DNA of 64,000 nt from Trichobilharzia szidati (GCA_944472155.2 OX235277.1:20594804-20658803), one strand, 5' to 3'. Shown: positions 27,801 to 42,800, counted from the stretch's first letter. Notes: generated by a model from the sequence alone, not told the origin. Translations and numbers: made by a program.

Positions 27801-30800
27801 AAGTGAAAGCAAAACTCAATATGGATCATGATGATAGTGAAGATCAGTATATTTGTGAGTAATTATTTTATTGTTGCGACGGTTTGCAATGACATTACAG
27901 CAACTGATCAACACTCACAAATAGAGCGGATTGAACATCCATAGTAACAATATGTCATGTTTCAAGGTGCGCAATGGAACTCTGCAAGTTATCATCATCA
28001 CCATCACTACATTAGTAGACCACTGAAGACACATTCGTAGAACTGAGTCTCCTCTGCACAAACGCGTAATTCTGGAAATGAGGTATCTAACTGGTTTTTG
28101 CAGCGTGGAATAATATTGTTCGTCCGATCAATTTTATGTGATTTGGTACAACAGGGTTTCACATTCCAGCTTCAGTTTCAGTATCACCAGGCTATTCCGA
28201 AGTTCCTTCCTCTTGCACTTTACAGTAGAAGTTGGCGCTAAATGTGAAAGCGTTTCTTAACACCAAGTCCTCACAACGGCTTTTAGGTGATTTGATTTCA
28301 TGTCTATGAGTGATCGAAGCCTTTTTTCATCAATTTTTCCAATTATCTCTTGAGCTTACATTTTCCATCATAATCAACCTTACGTTTGTATGTTACTGCT
28401 GAGTATAAGTTTATTTCACCTAAGAATGTCATGCTTTTTTATTGGAAAAACATTATATTGCACTACTTCAAATTATTGTAAAGTGAATTTGAAATTAAAT
28501 ATTATTAAAGAGGATAGACAAATGTGGGTTTCTTTTAAAATGTTCTTAATTTGATACTTGAATTGGATTATCAAATTACCGAAAATGATATTTTCATCTT
28601 AGTTGAGGGGCGTAAGTGCACCTATTTAAATATCTGGAATTTCACGGACATATTTCACCGTTTCACACAAATTACGGAAATGTGATTTCTAGCCCTCACC
28701 AAAGCGCTGATTGAGTGAAAACTAACAGATTTGTAACCATTTCACTACAAGGTACTCTATTTTGAAAGTACAGGCAACTCAGTCAGACATGAACTTTAGT
28801 CAGATGTAGCTTTTCCTGCGTTACTGGAGACATTTTATAAACGCTTAATTCACAAATGTTAGACAATGAGTTGAGTATCAGTATGATTTTGATGTTTCTG
28901 CAATCTCTTTCTGCAGTTTAAGAAATCACCAACTGGTGATTATTAAATCTAGTCAGTCTCCAAGCGATCTTTTATCTGAGTTGATGGAACGCACTATTTT
29001 TAGGCCAAAACTTACTCACCTGTGAGGCAATTAAACTCGTGGATTCTTATTATCGTAAATGCACATTTGTGGAGATATGCAGGACTGAAGAACGAACGAA
29101 ACAACTTATTATCTGAAATTCATTGAATTCTGCTTATTTGATGCAACACAGAGCGATGAATTCACTTTCCCCCTGTCGATCATATTACACGATTTCTCAC
29201 GCACTATTGATGACAGAATTTCAACCTATCCATTGAAGACTAAGTAAATGCAGTAGAAATGAGCAGGCTCCATTGTTGAGTCCAAAACAAAAGAAATAAA
29301 CACTTCCGATGACTGACTGAGTACTTCCGATGACTGTGTGTTACGCCTCGCACTTGCAGAAATGACACTAGACTATGCATTTGAAGAGGTTTTGTTTATT
29401 ATTATTTCATTTTACTAAGTGGTACTTGCAAGAAACACTAAATCATATATTCAGTTAGCATATTCAGAATTTGTTTCACTGCTGATATTTCTAAAACAGA
29501 TTAGTACATGTAGGAAAGTCCATGCAATGTTATTTCACTCTCAGCATCGTGAGTTATACTTACGCAAACTCAATATGGATAGTGAAGATGTAGATAAGGA
29601 TGCCCGAAATTTGTGTATATTCATCTTTCTACCCAGGTTTACAGTAGGAAGTTAAACCGTTCTCTGAAGTATGCTTATGTTTATTAAATTGCATACTAAT
29701 AACCTTTATATATATATATTTCTTTGTACTACTTGATTTCAGAGTGTGAAAGTGAGCACAGAAAACACTGCTGAACTATTAACCTAATCACTGGATGATT
29801 GTTAAATTACGAAATGGGATTAAACTGACATCACTTGGAGACCGAACGATAATTAGCACGGCAAAAAATGTATAGTAGTGGCGTCATAAATCGATTGGCC
29901 AATGCATTCGTGAAAACATCTCCCGTCTCTAATTTCTGTGAAACTATATCTTAAACCACATTGTGCAGTCAATTTCTGGTTAGTGTTTCAATCCTCATCG
30001 AGATTCATCCATAAGGATTTCGTAATTGGAACTTTTTTCTGCACGTTTCGCCTATACTAGAAAAGCAATTCACTGATAGCTACCAGAGCGTGAAAAACAT
30101 CAGAGTCAAAGTCAAATGAAATCAAATTGAGACGGTATATTAGGTCGCCAACTTATTTAATATATAAAGTATAATGTAACGCATATAAGCAAATTTCGTA
30201 TATTGTTCTTTGCAGATGCATTGAGTGAGTTGAAATAGGAATTATATGATGGAAAATTTTTGTACGACAGTTTCAATTAAATTTTCAATGTGTGCCATGC
30301 TGAGCTGTTTATTACAATCTTGTGGTCAGAAAACCTTGACACCAATACATTTCATGTTAGAATCTAGCGTTTTCAGTCCTTCCATAGCATGTTCAAATCT
30401 TTTATTATGGCAGATGATAAGTTCAGTTTATCCACTTACTATCCTTGAAACGACACTTCCAAATCGCCCATTACCTCTTGCATTCACCAACAAATCAAAA
30501 CTCATGAGAATTTGAATAATATCGGAAAATCATATGATACGGACGATTAAAAAGCTAAAATTATCCGCAGTATTAGAGGAGATTCGTAGATTAATTCAAA
30601 CACTTCCTTGATTCCAATGCGTTATGCACCGCGATGTTTTTCTTATTAATTCGGAACGATTATTCAATCAAATGATTGAAACACACGTTGATTTAAGCCT
30701 AATGTCCAAGAAACACGACTTGTTTGAGCTACGGTACAATATTATAAATAAAATGATGAAATATAATATACAGACCTCAAGTTTTCACTTGTAAGCACTC

Positions 30801-33800
30801 ATCACGTTAGGTGTTGCATTAGAGGCGAGGATGTGTCTCACTTCTACGCAAGAATTCACTCTCATCAGTCCACTCAGTCGTTGAGCGTTTCCTAGAATTA
30901 TTTTCACAAAATCTTATATTAGTATCCAAGGAATTCGACTACACCATAATCTTGACCTTTGCAACAACGCCAAAAATGTGTTTCGATTTCTCCTTCATCT
31001 TTTATTATAAATATCCCGACGTTTAGAAGATATGAGTAAGGAGAATAGTGACGTTTAAACTAAGCAAAATTTAATTTTAATTTATACTCACACAGAAAGT
31101 GAAATGTATATTATGTATCACAAATGCACTTTTCTAATTCATTAGTAAATTTAGTGACTGTTCTGAACCATGTTCTGTTAGCCAAACCACAATCGAAATT
31201 ATCCACCTATCCATGAAGATGTTTTCAAAATTCTTGATAATATCAATGGTTCCCATATTATTCCCTGTGCATCAGATATTTCGCATAGAGGGAACTCTGT
31301 TTTACCAGGACATGAACTAATTCATTGATAATCCTCATCCAGACATTAATGAAAACAAATACAAACTTCAGCAAAGAGGCTCATTCCGGCGAATTCACTT
31401 CCCTTAGCTGTACAGTCAGGTTTGTATAGAGTTTTTTGCAGAAAATAATATTGAAGAAAGTGATAAGTTGTCAAGTAGTCAATGCACTGAATGGATTCCA
31501 TGAATGTGTCAGAGTTACATAATAAAATAGACAATTTATTGAATGAGTTATAATCAGGTTGCAATTGAACTGAGGAAAATACTGAAATACTTGAATATTT
31601 AGAACATGGACATAATTTTATATTTTCCTTCATATCAATGTACATTATAAATACAGGTCATTCGTTAAAGTTTTCCTCTCACCACATAACTGGAAAACAT
31701 TTATTTAACTCCTCTGATGCACTGACTAATATTAACAACTGTGTTTGTGATGACTCATTTTTCTTACAACTATCATTCATGAAAAAATTGTATATCGATG
31801 AAATGAGTTATTTTATATCAGTTTACACTTTGCTTTGATTTACTGCTCGGTCCAAGGTGACTTATGCAGATGCGTGAAGTTACGAAGATCAATTTCTTTG
31901 GAAAGCTCAACATTAACACGGAAATTTTAACGCAACACACCATCACTGTAGGCATACGAAAGCAATTTATATATATACATATTCTTTACGAGCAGATGCG
32001 TACTCTTACGATAGAAGGCTGGAGACGGATGACAAATTATATTTTCTAGTGATTAAACCGCCTTATATATATATAGTTTTATAATCGTTGAATAATTACT
32101 GAACATGTGATTTTGGTTGACACCAAACGACGAGAAATAGAAGGTACAAATATATACATACATATACATATGTATGTATATTATTCTGTTGCTAAAAGGA
32201 GTAATGAACTATGTGAATATGTGAGAACTATATTCCACTGGAGCACATTCCTATATATCACATCGGCACAGAATGATAGTCAGTGACTTGAAACTTCGAG
32301 ATTCGAATCTACGAATATATAACGGTAATTATATATCATCTGATAGGCTGAATTTGCAATAAAAATAAAGTCTGAAATGTCAGCCTGCATGTCATCGTTT
32401 ATAAAGTAGATTGGTCATTTGAGGTGCATCTTTTATAATGCATAGTCCATATGTCTTATTATACCACTTTGAAGAAAAGCGTAAGTACCAATCCAAACAA
32501 ACAGATGTCCATTTACGATCAAACATGTAATCACGCATGTTAAATGCCATGATTTTAATAACATTGTATCACGCGGAGAGAAATAAAATTTTCTGTTTTT
32601 CTGCATGATGGGTTCAATTTCATTCTGATAAAGTCCCACAGTATTAAACGGCAGTAATCGCTGATGACGTTCCGAGCAAAATTTATTGCTCATAATCATA
32701 TCAAGGTACTCACACAACTTTCTAACTTCGTTTATATAACTCCATTATTTTCCATCGCTTGATTTGATTGGTAGTAGTATTTTCCATATTTCCAGTATGA
32801 GTCATGAGTCTTTTCTAGTGCACGTGTTTGGTGTAGACTCGATGAGAAAAGATTCAGTAATCAATCCCTCTCCACCTTTTTGTATCAATTCTTAGAATTT
32901 CAACCCTCTCCTACCCTACTGTGTGATTTTGCGTTAATGCATGTAGTGCAACTGCTGAGTTACTCTTTCTAAATGACTAATCTTCACGGGATCAACCATT
33001 CCTACCTTAACTAAATTTCAATGCTCCGACAATCTCATTACCCCCTACTTGCGAGTTTCATCTATGGAGTTAACCTCACTCACAGTCATCGCAAGGTATT
33101 TTGTAAATTATATTATTTTGTCTAATTTGGTCAAAAGAGTCTTTTAACCTACAGAGTTTGTTCCTGAGTGAGTTTGTTGGTATAAATGCCAATCTTTCTC
33201 CTGCTGTTTTATGAATCCTACGTGGGGTCTCAGATGTTCCCTGCTTATATGGTATAACAGTAGATGAATTATATTCTCTCTTATTTATGTTATCACTACT
33301 AGTTTCACAACTATGTTTATTTCTTTTTTGAACTTTTCTGATCTTCCAACGCTTCTTTTATCTGTTTTATTTCACCGTTTAGGTTTTTTCTTGTACCATG
33401 TAGTGCTACGTATCGGTTTGTTAGAAACTAAAATAAGCCTGCCTTAACAGTCAACGGATGCGATGAATTCAGGTCTAAATATATATATGAATTTGTTGGC
33501 TTTTTATGAACGCTAGTGTGCAGTTAACCTTCTTCTATTCGCTTCAATTTACAATCTAACATAGCTAATTCTCCTTGTCCATTTTCCGATTCAAATGTGA
33601 AATTCATTCCCTCTACTAGTGAATTTAGATGTGTCAAGAAGCTAGAGAAATATTCTGTTTTCAACACTGTGAGTAAGTGTCATCCATATATCTCCACCAT
33701 AATTTTGGAGTAGGATTAAATGTATTAAGAGCAATATTTCCCCACTTGTCCTTAAAAATATCTGCTACGATTAGGGATATCGGTGATCCATCCCATTGCT

Positions 33801-36800
33801 TCACCGTCCGTTTGTTTGTATAGATGTGAGGCATAACTGAATTCCTAAAATAATTTCCCCAATGGCCTGCTTCGTTCTATGAGTGAGTTCAGGATCAGCA
33901 GATAGTTCTCTTTTAACTGCTTCTGATGGCATATTGATTGGTATGTAAGTATAAAGACTAGTTATATCGAAACTAACCATTGTTTCATCATTCACTGGTT
34001 GAATTTGATTTAGTCTATTTTTCATCTCATATCAATTACTTAGCCTAGATATTGAACAATTTCGAATGAGGCGTAATATTAGAATTAAAAAGACAAAACC
34101 ATTGAAATATAATTAAAATTTATTTCAAAATATTAGAGTTAAGTGTTTTGTTGATTCATAAATAGAGATATTCCTGAAATCTACCATTGGTCGTATGGTG
34201 TTTCCTGCTCTATGTAATTTAATAGCACAATTTATTCTACCAGCATTGGAAAAAGCTCAACGATCGCTCTGTATGCACTAACACACAATCACACAGTAGG
34301 GTAGGAGAGGGTTGAAATTCTAAGAATTGATACAAAAAGGTGGAGAGGGATTGATTACTGAATCTTTTCTCATCGAGTCTACACCAAACACGTGCACTAG
34401 AAAAGACTCATGACTCATACTGGAAATATGGAAAATACTACTACCAATCAAATCAAGCGATGGAAAATAATGGAGTTATATAAACGAAGTTAGAAAGTTG
34501 TGTGAGTACCTTGATATGATTATGAGCAATAAATTTTGCTCGGAACGTCATCAGCGATTACTGCCGTTTAATACTGTGGGACTTTATCAGAATAAAATTT
34601 GAGGCCCTTATGTAATTATACTCTACTATAGTGCTCCTTATATCACTTTGCGATATATAATAATTTCATTATATAAATGTATACGTATTTATATATACTA
34701 AACCAGATAATTTTGTTTTCCTAGGCATTCATTCATTTTTGAAAGTAATCTTGAGCCTCAAAGGAACGGTTTGAACTGGCTGACCCGATTAGTAGCCTGG
34801 AAAGGGACCACTCAGTCTTTAAAATGAATAAGCTTGTAAAATAACCCAGAGGTTTAGATTTACGGGTTGTTTTGGATCCGTGTTATCAGAGTTTCTCTGA
34901 GGCTGCAATGTTTTCTGCTGTAAAAACTCCTCTTTGATGTTTATTTTTATCTTGTTTAAGTTTGCCCGTATTGGTGCTGTTTGATAGTTCAAGGTCATAA
35001 CACTTAGGACATAGTTTGTTGAAATACTACATACAGTTTCCTTTAAAAAATTCTGAAAACGCTATCTAAATAGTGTTGAACTTCGGTGGAAATCGCAGTA
35101 GTATCTGGAATGTTACGCCACTCATATAGTTGCGTTGGCATTACTATAGTTCGGCTTCTAGATCGTGAGATTATTGAAATCACCTCTGATCACTTTGAAG
35201 CGACAACTTTAATCTGTAAATACGCACCAATTCTTATAGCAATGTTTTGGCAGCAACTCAGCATCGGTTGTTTATTCCTTTCATGTGAGTATTTACGCTT
35301 AGTCAGTGTGAGAGAGATGTTACTCCAGAATTTCTATAGAATTGCAGATAAGGACACCGTCAATCATGACCCACAAAATATAAATATATGTAAACAGCTT
35401 CATGCCTTTAGGAAGACGGGATTGGTTCTATAATTCTCATAGTTATCCTCAATATGCTTCTCCTCTGCAGTTCAGCAAGAAAGTGAGTTTCATATGTGGT
35501 TATTTCGGTCCACTCTACCATTTTAATCAATAATGTTATTCGTTTAGGTATTCATTCACAACTAATACAGAAAAGAAGATATCCAAAGTTTTTACACCAG
35601 GTTCACACAATTTTCACCTCTTCCATATACTTCCATAACTTGGTATGATATTCACGTAGCAGTTTAAAAGAGTAATTTTTTCTCTAAACGTTAATTCAAA
35701 ATATCACTGGGACAAGAAGATTCATATATAGAGATTACAAAATAATAATAAGTCGATTCTCGATTTGTAAGCGTGTTGAGTAACAGTGATTGCAATTCAT
35801 GGAAGATATATCTACTATTACGTGAAAATTTCTTGTGGTATACCAATTTTGTTTTCGTTCGACTGACAACACATTTTCGCATACCATCGTGCTACCTTAT
35901 ACAGCTGGGGCAGCCGTCAACAATCCTTGAATATCTTCATCCGTAATCCACAGTGAAACTTGTTTTCCTTTGAAATTTTGTCAAAGAATAACATTGGAAT
36001 GTCAGTTCATTTTCACTTCTTTAGCGATGATTCAGTTGCATGCCTGTTTCAGTAGGAACTGAGTTGTGTTCATTGTTTGACTGAATCAGGTGATAAAGGT
36101 ATGTCCATTTAGTCAAAATGAAAAGGACTGATTCTGTTGAAGTATAAATGAAAACAAATTTACTAAACAATAGAACATTACAATTGGCGAAATAATACAC
36201 TAAACTGAAAAATCCAGCTAATACAGCTTTCTGTCATGTACACTTTCATTTTGGATTACCCGACGAATTCTATACTGCAGTTAATGTTAGCCAAAAAGGA
36301 ATTGATCTACTTAAATGTGACGACTAAAGGAAAATCAAGATATAGATGAATATTTCTATTGTGGTGTCTATTTAGCTGTTGTTTCAGTCTCTCGGTCAGT
36401 TGATCTGTGAAAACCTTCCAACTTATTAAGAAGTTTCTAAAACCAACTATCTGAACTCTATTTGAATGTCAAGGTGTTAATAGTAAAATAAACTGAGACT
36501 TTAGTCGAAAAACTATGGGAGTCGACCTAATTAGTTGCGTTCCAGCCTTATTATATTTCCTGTCAAGTAAATAGATGAAATCATATAGACAAAATTTCCT
36601 CTCATTTATCTCCTGAATACTGCAAGTGTAATACATCAAAACTTTTGTAGTTCAAAATAAATAGGTTGGAAAAAGGAGTTGTTTTATTGTCTAAACCTAT
36701 GTGAGACACAAATCATTGCCGTACTTACTCGGCTTATATGGCTCCGAAATATTTATGCATGTTACAAAACTACTGTATTCTGAAAGCTATAACAACAATT

Positions 36801-39800
36801 CACCGCCTACACATTTTATCTTAAACTGTATCTGGTTAATTTCCATGAATCAAAGTTGGGGAGTATATTTACACAGGATATTATATCAGTTACCTGATAG
36901 TACTTTCTCATAAGTCAGGTTAGGAGACGAATCTACTGCAGGAAGATCAGCGATTGTCCTACTAATCGCAGGTTACATCAGTTGGAACCGGGGTGGAAGT
37001 TAAGATCACCTGATTTGAGGTTTACTACTTATTCTAACAAGCAACTTCTGAAAGTGATGTGGCGTGTGATGAATACAAGTAAGTCAGGGTATCAGCGAAA
37101 TCCAAACAAAAGACTTCGAGTTAGAAGCAGGTTGTTCTTCCACACAAATGTCATGGAAAATCCAGTTATCCTCTACTAATGTTGCAGCAATTATCGTGAT
37201 TAACACACTGCTGTGACTCAAAAAGTGATGCCTAACACCTTGTCAGAAAGCATTCAAACAACTGGCCAATTGTGTCTTCTCCGATCATTTAGAATGATGC
37301 GAAATCAGAAGTCGGGCAGGAAGTGGCTGGTTAACTATAGAGAGCTTGATTTGTTTCACAGCTCAGTCAATTAAATCTATTCGATTTTTGTTTATGCTTT
37401 CGTTTCGGTTTTGTGTAAATAATCGACTGAGTCAAAGACATTCACTGCAAATTTCTTCGAACTGTGTCGTTTTCCATTTCCAGTTGACACTGACATCTCC
37501 AGCTTGTCAAAATTCCCAGCAAATCTGGGTATTGTGTGATGCGTTGGGTGAATACAGAGGAATATAAATGATGTTCACGTATTTCATGTTATAAAATATG
37601 CGTTCCTTTGCATCACTTCAGAAGAATTTCGTATGTCAAATTATGTTTTTTTAAGCCTAATTTCTGACATAAATGTATATATATATATATTGAAACAAAT
37701 ACAAGTGTGCTGATAGCTTCTTTTTAAGAATTCTCATAATATTTTAGTTAAATGTGCATCAATTCTTGTAGTAATACCAACGTTGATGAAATGTTTGAAT
37801 TTCACCAATATTATAATAACAGCAAAGATCGAACTTTGTTTTATTGTATTTGATGGTGTGCAGAAGTGACTGCGTTTTATTTGAAATGAGCATTTCACCA
37901 CCTGATTTTCTAAAAAATAACACCTTTGTTTGCTTTTATGTACAACCGTGCATAAATGTTGCATAAACCGTGCATAAATAGTCGTCCTCTTGAAAGAGTT
38001 TGAATGATCTAATCAGATTATCTTCAAAGACTTCTTAAAAACAGTTGAAGCGTCGGTTTTGAATATATATCGGAATCAAATCAGGCAGGAGGCAACATCA
38101 GTGATTCGTTAGTCTGAATTAATTTTCAGTAGCCTTGCCGTCAAACAGTTTTAGTCCTATGAAATTTATTTCAATAATCAACTGGTAATTTTGATACTTC
38201 CCGACTGAAATCTATTTAAATTTTAAGGTTATTCAAATGTTTTATACTCACCTTTCTGGCAATAAAGTCATAAGTAATCTGAGATGTACTTCTTATATTT
38301 CGATATTTTAGGAAGACTGTGTGAGTATGACGATAATGTGAAAACTGAAATAATAAGTCCCTTTGATAAATTTGAATAAGGCATTTAAAAGATAAATTTT
38401 GTAAAATGATAGCATTTCATAGTTTATTTCAAAGTGCTTTATAACAAACATGGTTCACAATAATGAAATAAAACGCATGAAAATAACTCAGTTATATAAA
38501 ACAAAAGTACACACTAATGACCAATCAAATTGAAATAGGTCAAGTAATCCATGGCAGGTGAAGGTTGAAGACTATTGTGTTTTGTACACAAAATTTAGGA
38601 TGTATGTGATTAATCCATTTTGCTTCCTTCGCCTTTGCTAACCTTGAATGACAGTTATGTGAAATAATTGTGTCATAATTATTGATTTTGTAACCTAACA
38701 CTGATAAGTGCTTTGCAATGAATGATGATGGATTTCTATTTGAATGAATTTCATTGGGATTCTCTCTGTTTTGAATAACCAATATGTAACATGTTCTTTT
38801 CCACCACATTGAAACATTCTATTGGTTCTACCCGTATAGGTGTCACCGCAATTGTAGGTGAACTTGAAGATACAGTTTGAAGTAGAGTCCACCGAATGTT
38901 TACTTAAATCGACTCGAATTATGAAGTCACTCGATTATTTGTACGAAAATGATTGAGAAGAGTAACACAATGGATTGACCAAATAAATGTCAAATCATGT
39001 GTACAAAACACAATAGTCTTCAACCTTCGCCTACCGTGAACTACTTGATCTATTTAAATTTGATTGGTCATAAGTGTGCACTTTTGCTTAACATAATTGA
39101 GTTATTGTCATGCATTTTATTTCATTATTGTGAACGATGCTAGTTTTAAATGGAGAAGCTATTTGAAATCATTTTCACAAACAGACTGGAGTGCAATCAT
39201 CAAGTGATGTTTCAAAACATATTAAACACAACATTTTAGATTAAACTGAGTCATTTATCTAAATCACTTGCTGATCGGTAGATGAATACTAGAATCATTC
39301 ATCGTTATTATTACTGATGATGAAGCCGGAAAATTTTTCAAATTTTTTTTGATAGTTACATTGGAGCAGAAATTCACATGAAGCGAAGTTTGTTTCCAAT
39401 GTTCCGGGTGATGTCCACTAAGTCTTCAAATATGATCGCCTTTCAATGGTTACACTTTGACGTTCAAACCATACTCTTTCGTAAATTTGGCTTGTTTGTG
39501 CGAAACCTCCTTTACTGACTCTCAATTTTCAAATTGGCGCTTATTAAAAAATAAACCAGAATTGAATCCAACCAAATCACATCGATAATACGGAAGAGTG
39601 TTGCATAAATGAAACGTAAAATATTGTTTCCTAGACTTTACACAGCTCAAATAAGAATGTTGCTCGCTTGCCTATGCTGAGTCTCGATCTTACAGAAAGC
39701 ACGTCAAAAGAGGATGATTTCTTTCACTGCGGTGTATTATTTTCCACCAAAATACACTGTGAACTTCATTGCTGTTTAATATATAAATATATTTGCTGCA

Positions 39801-42800
39801 AAAGCATCCAGAGAAAAAATGTTTTCTGATTGCTTATTTGTCCACATATTTTACAAATACGTACATTCCGTCATTTTGGACACCGCAGTGAAAACATGTG
39901 AGATAATTTGCTTCACCGTTTATTCTAACTTCAGTGATATAAAAATGTATTTCTGTATTTGTTTCACTGGATATAAGGGAACCATCATATCACCATGAGA
40001 TAGTGATTATGTTTCCTATCTATAATTAAATTATACACACTTTAACCAAATCCTGCCTAGACTGTGTGGATAAATTCATTGAGATATTCAGGTCGATGTC
40101 ACTGTACATCGACAAAATTCACATCTTATGGGTGTTAAGCATGATAAAAGAGAATCGAACGGTAGGCCTTTTCTTCAGCATTTTGTTGATCACTTTCATC
40201 TATTTTACAACAAGTAGCAAAGTCATTTATTTAACGAATAATTAATGATGCATTTGGTTAGTTTTGCATGGTGACAATGAGTACACCGAATATAAAGTTA
40301 TAGATATATGTAGATGGGTATACAATTAAGAATAACATAATATAATTAATAAATTGGTTTTCAAAATACTTCAAATCCGCTACACTCACCTAATTGTGAC
40401 TTGTACGAATATTCTTTTTTAATAGATCCAAGTGAGTCATCAATTTCAGTTTGATGTGCATTCAATAAATCAGTTCATAAAAACGATTTCAAACTAATTT
40501 GAAAGCAGAAGCCAAAATTGAAAGTTATCTTGACCTACTGTGTGGTAGATGGCAGTTTAACGTGGCATAACCTCAAAATGAGAGGAAGAATAACATAGTG
40601 GTTTGACTGGAAATATTTAGGCGATACGTATTCCTTCATTTAGTGACATGGTATACCACTGTCTCAGGGGAAAACTATATACGTGAAATCCACTTTCGTA
40701 CAGTAAACAATAATGTCTACAGCTAAGTGCAATGACCTTCATACACTTAGTAAATCACAGAAATTACCTTGAACAAATTGCAGCAAACATGAATCACCAG
40801 TTAAATCGGATGTTATCTTTTCTAAGTGTCGTAACCATATGTTTAGGGATAATGTACGAGAGCAATGCATAACAGTGACTTCCATCAAGCTGCAAAATAT
40901 CAATGTCAGCATTTCAAGTGCAATGTGAAATTTTACGGTGGTCACTTCTTCATACTGTTATCTTGAGAAGTATCTGCCAGTGAGGTATGTGAAATAATTT
41001 TGTAGTCTCCAGAAAAATATCCTGCGAACACTAAATTATGTTTACATAAATACATGTCCATTTGAACCTATGACGTAAAAGTAAGGTGTTGTCACATTTT
41101 AAGTTGCATTTCAAGAATCCTAATACTGTGATTGCCGAAACAAAGATTCGTTGCGCATCTGGATTTTGAACTGAGACGACAGCAGTCATTCAATTTGTTG
41201 TCTTCGGTTGCATAAGAATCGCAGAAAGATTTCTTTCCGATGTTAGATTACATATATTTGACGTTATGGCTAGCGAAAATACTGAAATTCCTAATTCCTT
41301 ATTCTCTTCCAAGAGAGACACAATTGAAAAAACATAATGTCATGCTGAAATTAGTAATTTCATTGAGTATTGTGGCCACAGTAATTATGATGGAAAACTC
41401 ATTAGATCAACCTTAGATATCATTGGCATTTGAAAGAAAAATTCGACATCTATATGATCTCTATTAAGTACATTCCGATCATTTCATCTTAATTCTAAGC
41501 GACAAATATGTGAAGTGATAGAGGGAATAACATCATGTAAAGATCATGTAAACTTTCACCAGAACGAATAAGTCAGAGTTGAAGTTATATTGAAAAAAGA
41601 AGTTGACGGTGAAGAAATGTTTGCGTTCGAAGACCTATTTCTGTAAGCTTTACATTCGTAATTATGTTAAACACGGAATTACTGAGAACAGTCAGTTACC
41701 GGTAAATTTGTTCTAGACATTTCAGTTCCTAATGTGAGATGCAATCTACGAGGGGATGAACAATCGGAAATTAGGAAAAGGAGGCAGAATATCTGATGAC
41801 CCGGAAAGTGTGAAAATGACTCATCAATAAACTTGTGTAAAATATTGTGCTGGGATTATGAAGCCTTGACATGAAATCAGAAAGAAAATTCAATGTTATC
41901 AGTAGACAGTAATACAAAATAAGGCTGTTGAGCGTAGATAAAATGTTCGAAGATAGATCTACTGGTATTCAACTATTCTTACGTAACTAGGTGGGCTTGA
42001 AAGTGTGTTGTAGAATATATTTATGGACTGTACAATGTGTAATAAGCAAATGTACTCAGCTCAGACGGATAACCAAACGAATAAATACAAAAAGAGGAAG
42101 CTAAATACGGTATCTTATGCATAGCTCTTGACTGGATTGGTTGTCTGCCGTAGATAGTGATACGCGAGGTGGCTGCTCTAAATGATTTCTCCAGAAATTT
42201 AGAAAGTTGGTTTCAAAGGATGTCTGCCTCACTGGCACCTATGAGCTTGAGGTTCGTGAGGACAATCTTCTTAGTAGCAGTTGCAACTTTCAGTAAAGAA
42301 GGTATTTCTTTCTGAGTAGTTACCCGCTTTCCAGTTGGCTTTCTCCTAGTGATTTCAATTCACTCTCTATCGTATCTTCCGAACAGTTTTTTCGAGTCCT
42401 CAAGCATAATGTACGTACTAAGCTTTGCTTTTGGATCTGTGTGAAGTAGCCATCGAAGTTTTGATATCGCGATCTTTAGCATAATAATTTGTCTTTTGAT
42501 TGCATTGGTCATTAGGAAATTATTACCAACGGGATGATTGACATTGGTCTAAATCACATTCATAATCACATCGAAACCACTATGGCGAACATATTTTATT
42601 CAAGACGTCATTCAGCAAATAATACTGAATGGCTGTTTGACAGATGCAACATGCAAATCTATACTGAATCATATGCTATCAGTGTGCCTTAGTGTTCAGT
42701 GAGCGTTAAGGTCAGCATTTTGTTCTCCTTATGTTCCTACTACAGTACGGTTTCTCAACGACGCTATATTCGTCTCTCTAAATCTCTAGTATACAAATTA

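Larger units (their letters stand above)
29220..31060 (+). repeat. segmental duplication, copy B (carries three micro-exons)
   Basis: Diverged direct copy of 19840-22500, shifted by 8.6-9.4 kb depending on indels. Equivalent exons are 29743, 30216 and 31027, spaced 473 and 811 nt apart against 479 and 1176 nt in copy A. The shrinkage is confined to intron sequence. Confidence 0.7.
31036..35470 (+). other. intron occupied by Penelope-like element
   Basis: 31.04-32.6 kb is plain AT-rich sequence with TA repeats. 32.6-34.6 kb is the element with its inverted arm. 34.6-35.1 kb shows nothing recognisable. Confidence 0.5.

Noticed and set aside
35086..35433. 115-codon open stretch on the + strand
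   Set aside because: Not recognisable as a protein. It overlaps candidate cassettes with splice sites, so the open frame is probably coincidental.
35571..35600. 30-nt cassette with good acceptor CTAATACAG
   Set aside because: Donor CAG|GTTCAC is too weak, although phase 1 is open.
36546..36566. 21-nt hydrophobic cassette (A-L-L-Y-F-L-S), acceptor GCGTTCCAG, donor GTAAAT
   Set aside because: Possible, but the donor is only fair and nothing supports it further; left out of the main chain.
37042..37078. Overlapping cassettes of 12 nt (donor GTGATG) or 24 nt (donor GTAAGT)
   Set aside because: The strong acceptor and strong donor together give 37 nt, out of frame; in-frame combinations each need a weak site.
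40668..40682. 15-nt cassette (G-E-N-Y-I), donor GTGAAA
   Set aside because: Acceptor fair, donor weak, no duplicate.
41991..42002. 12-nt cassette (G-G-L-E), donor GTGTGT
   Set aside because: Donor weak and no second line of evidence.
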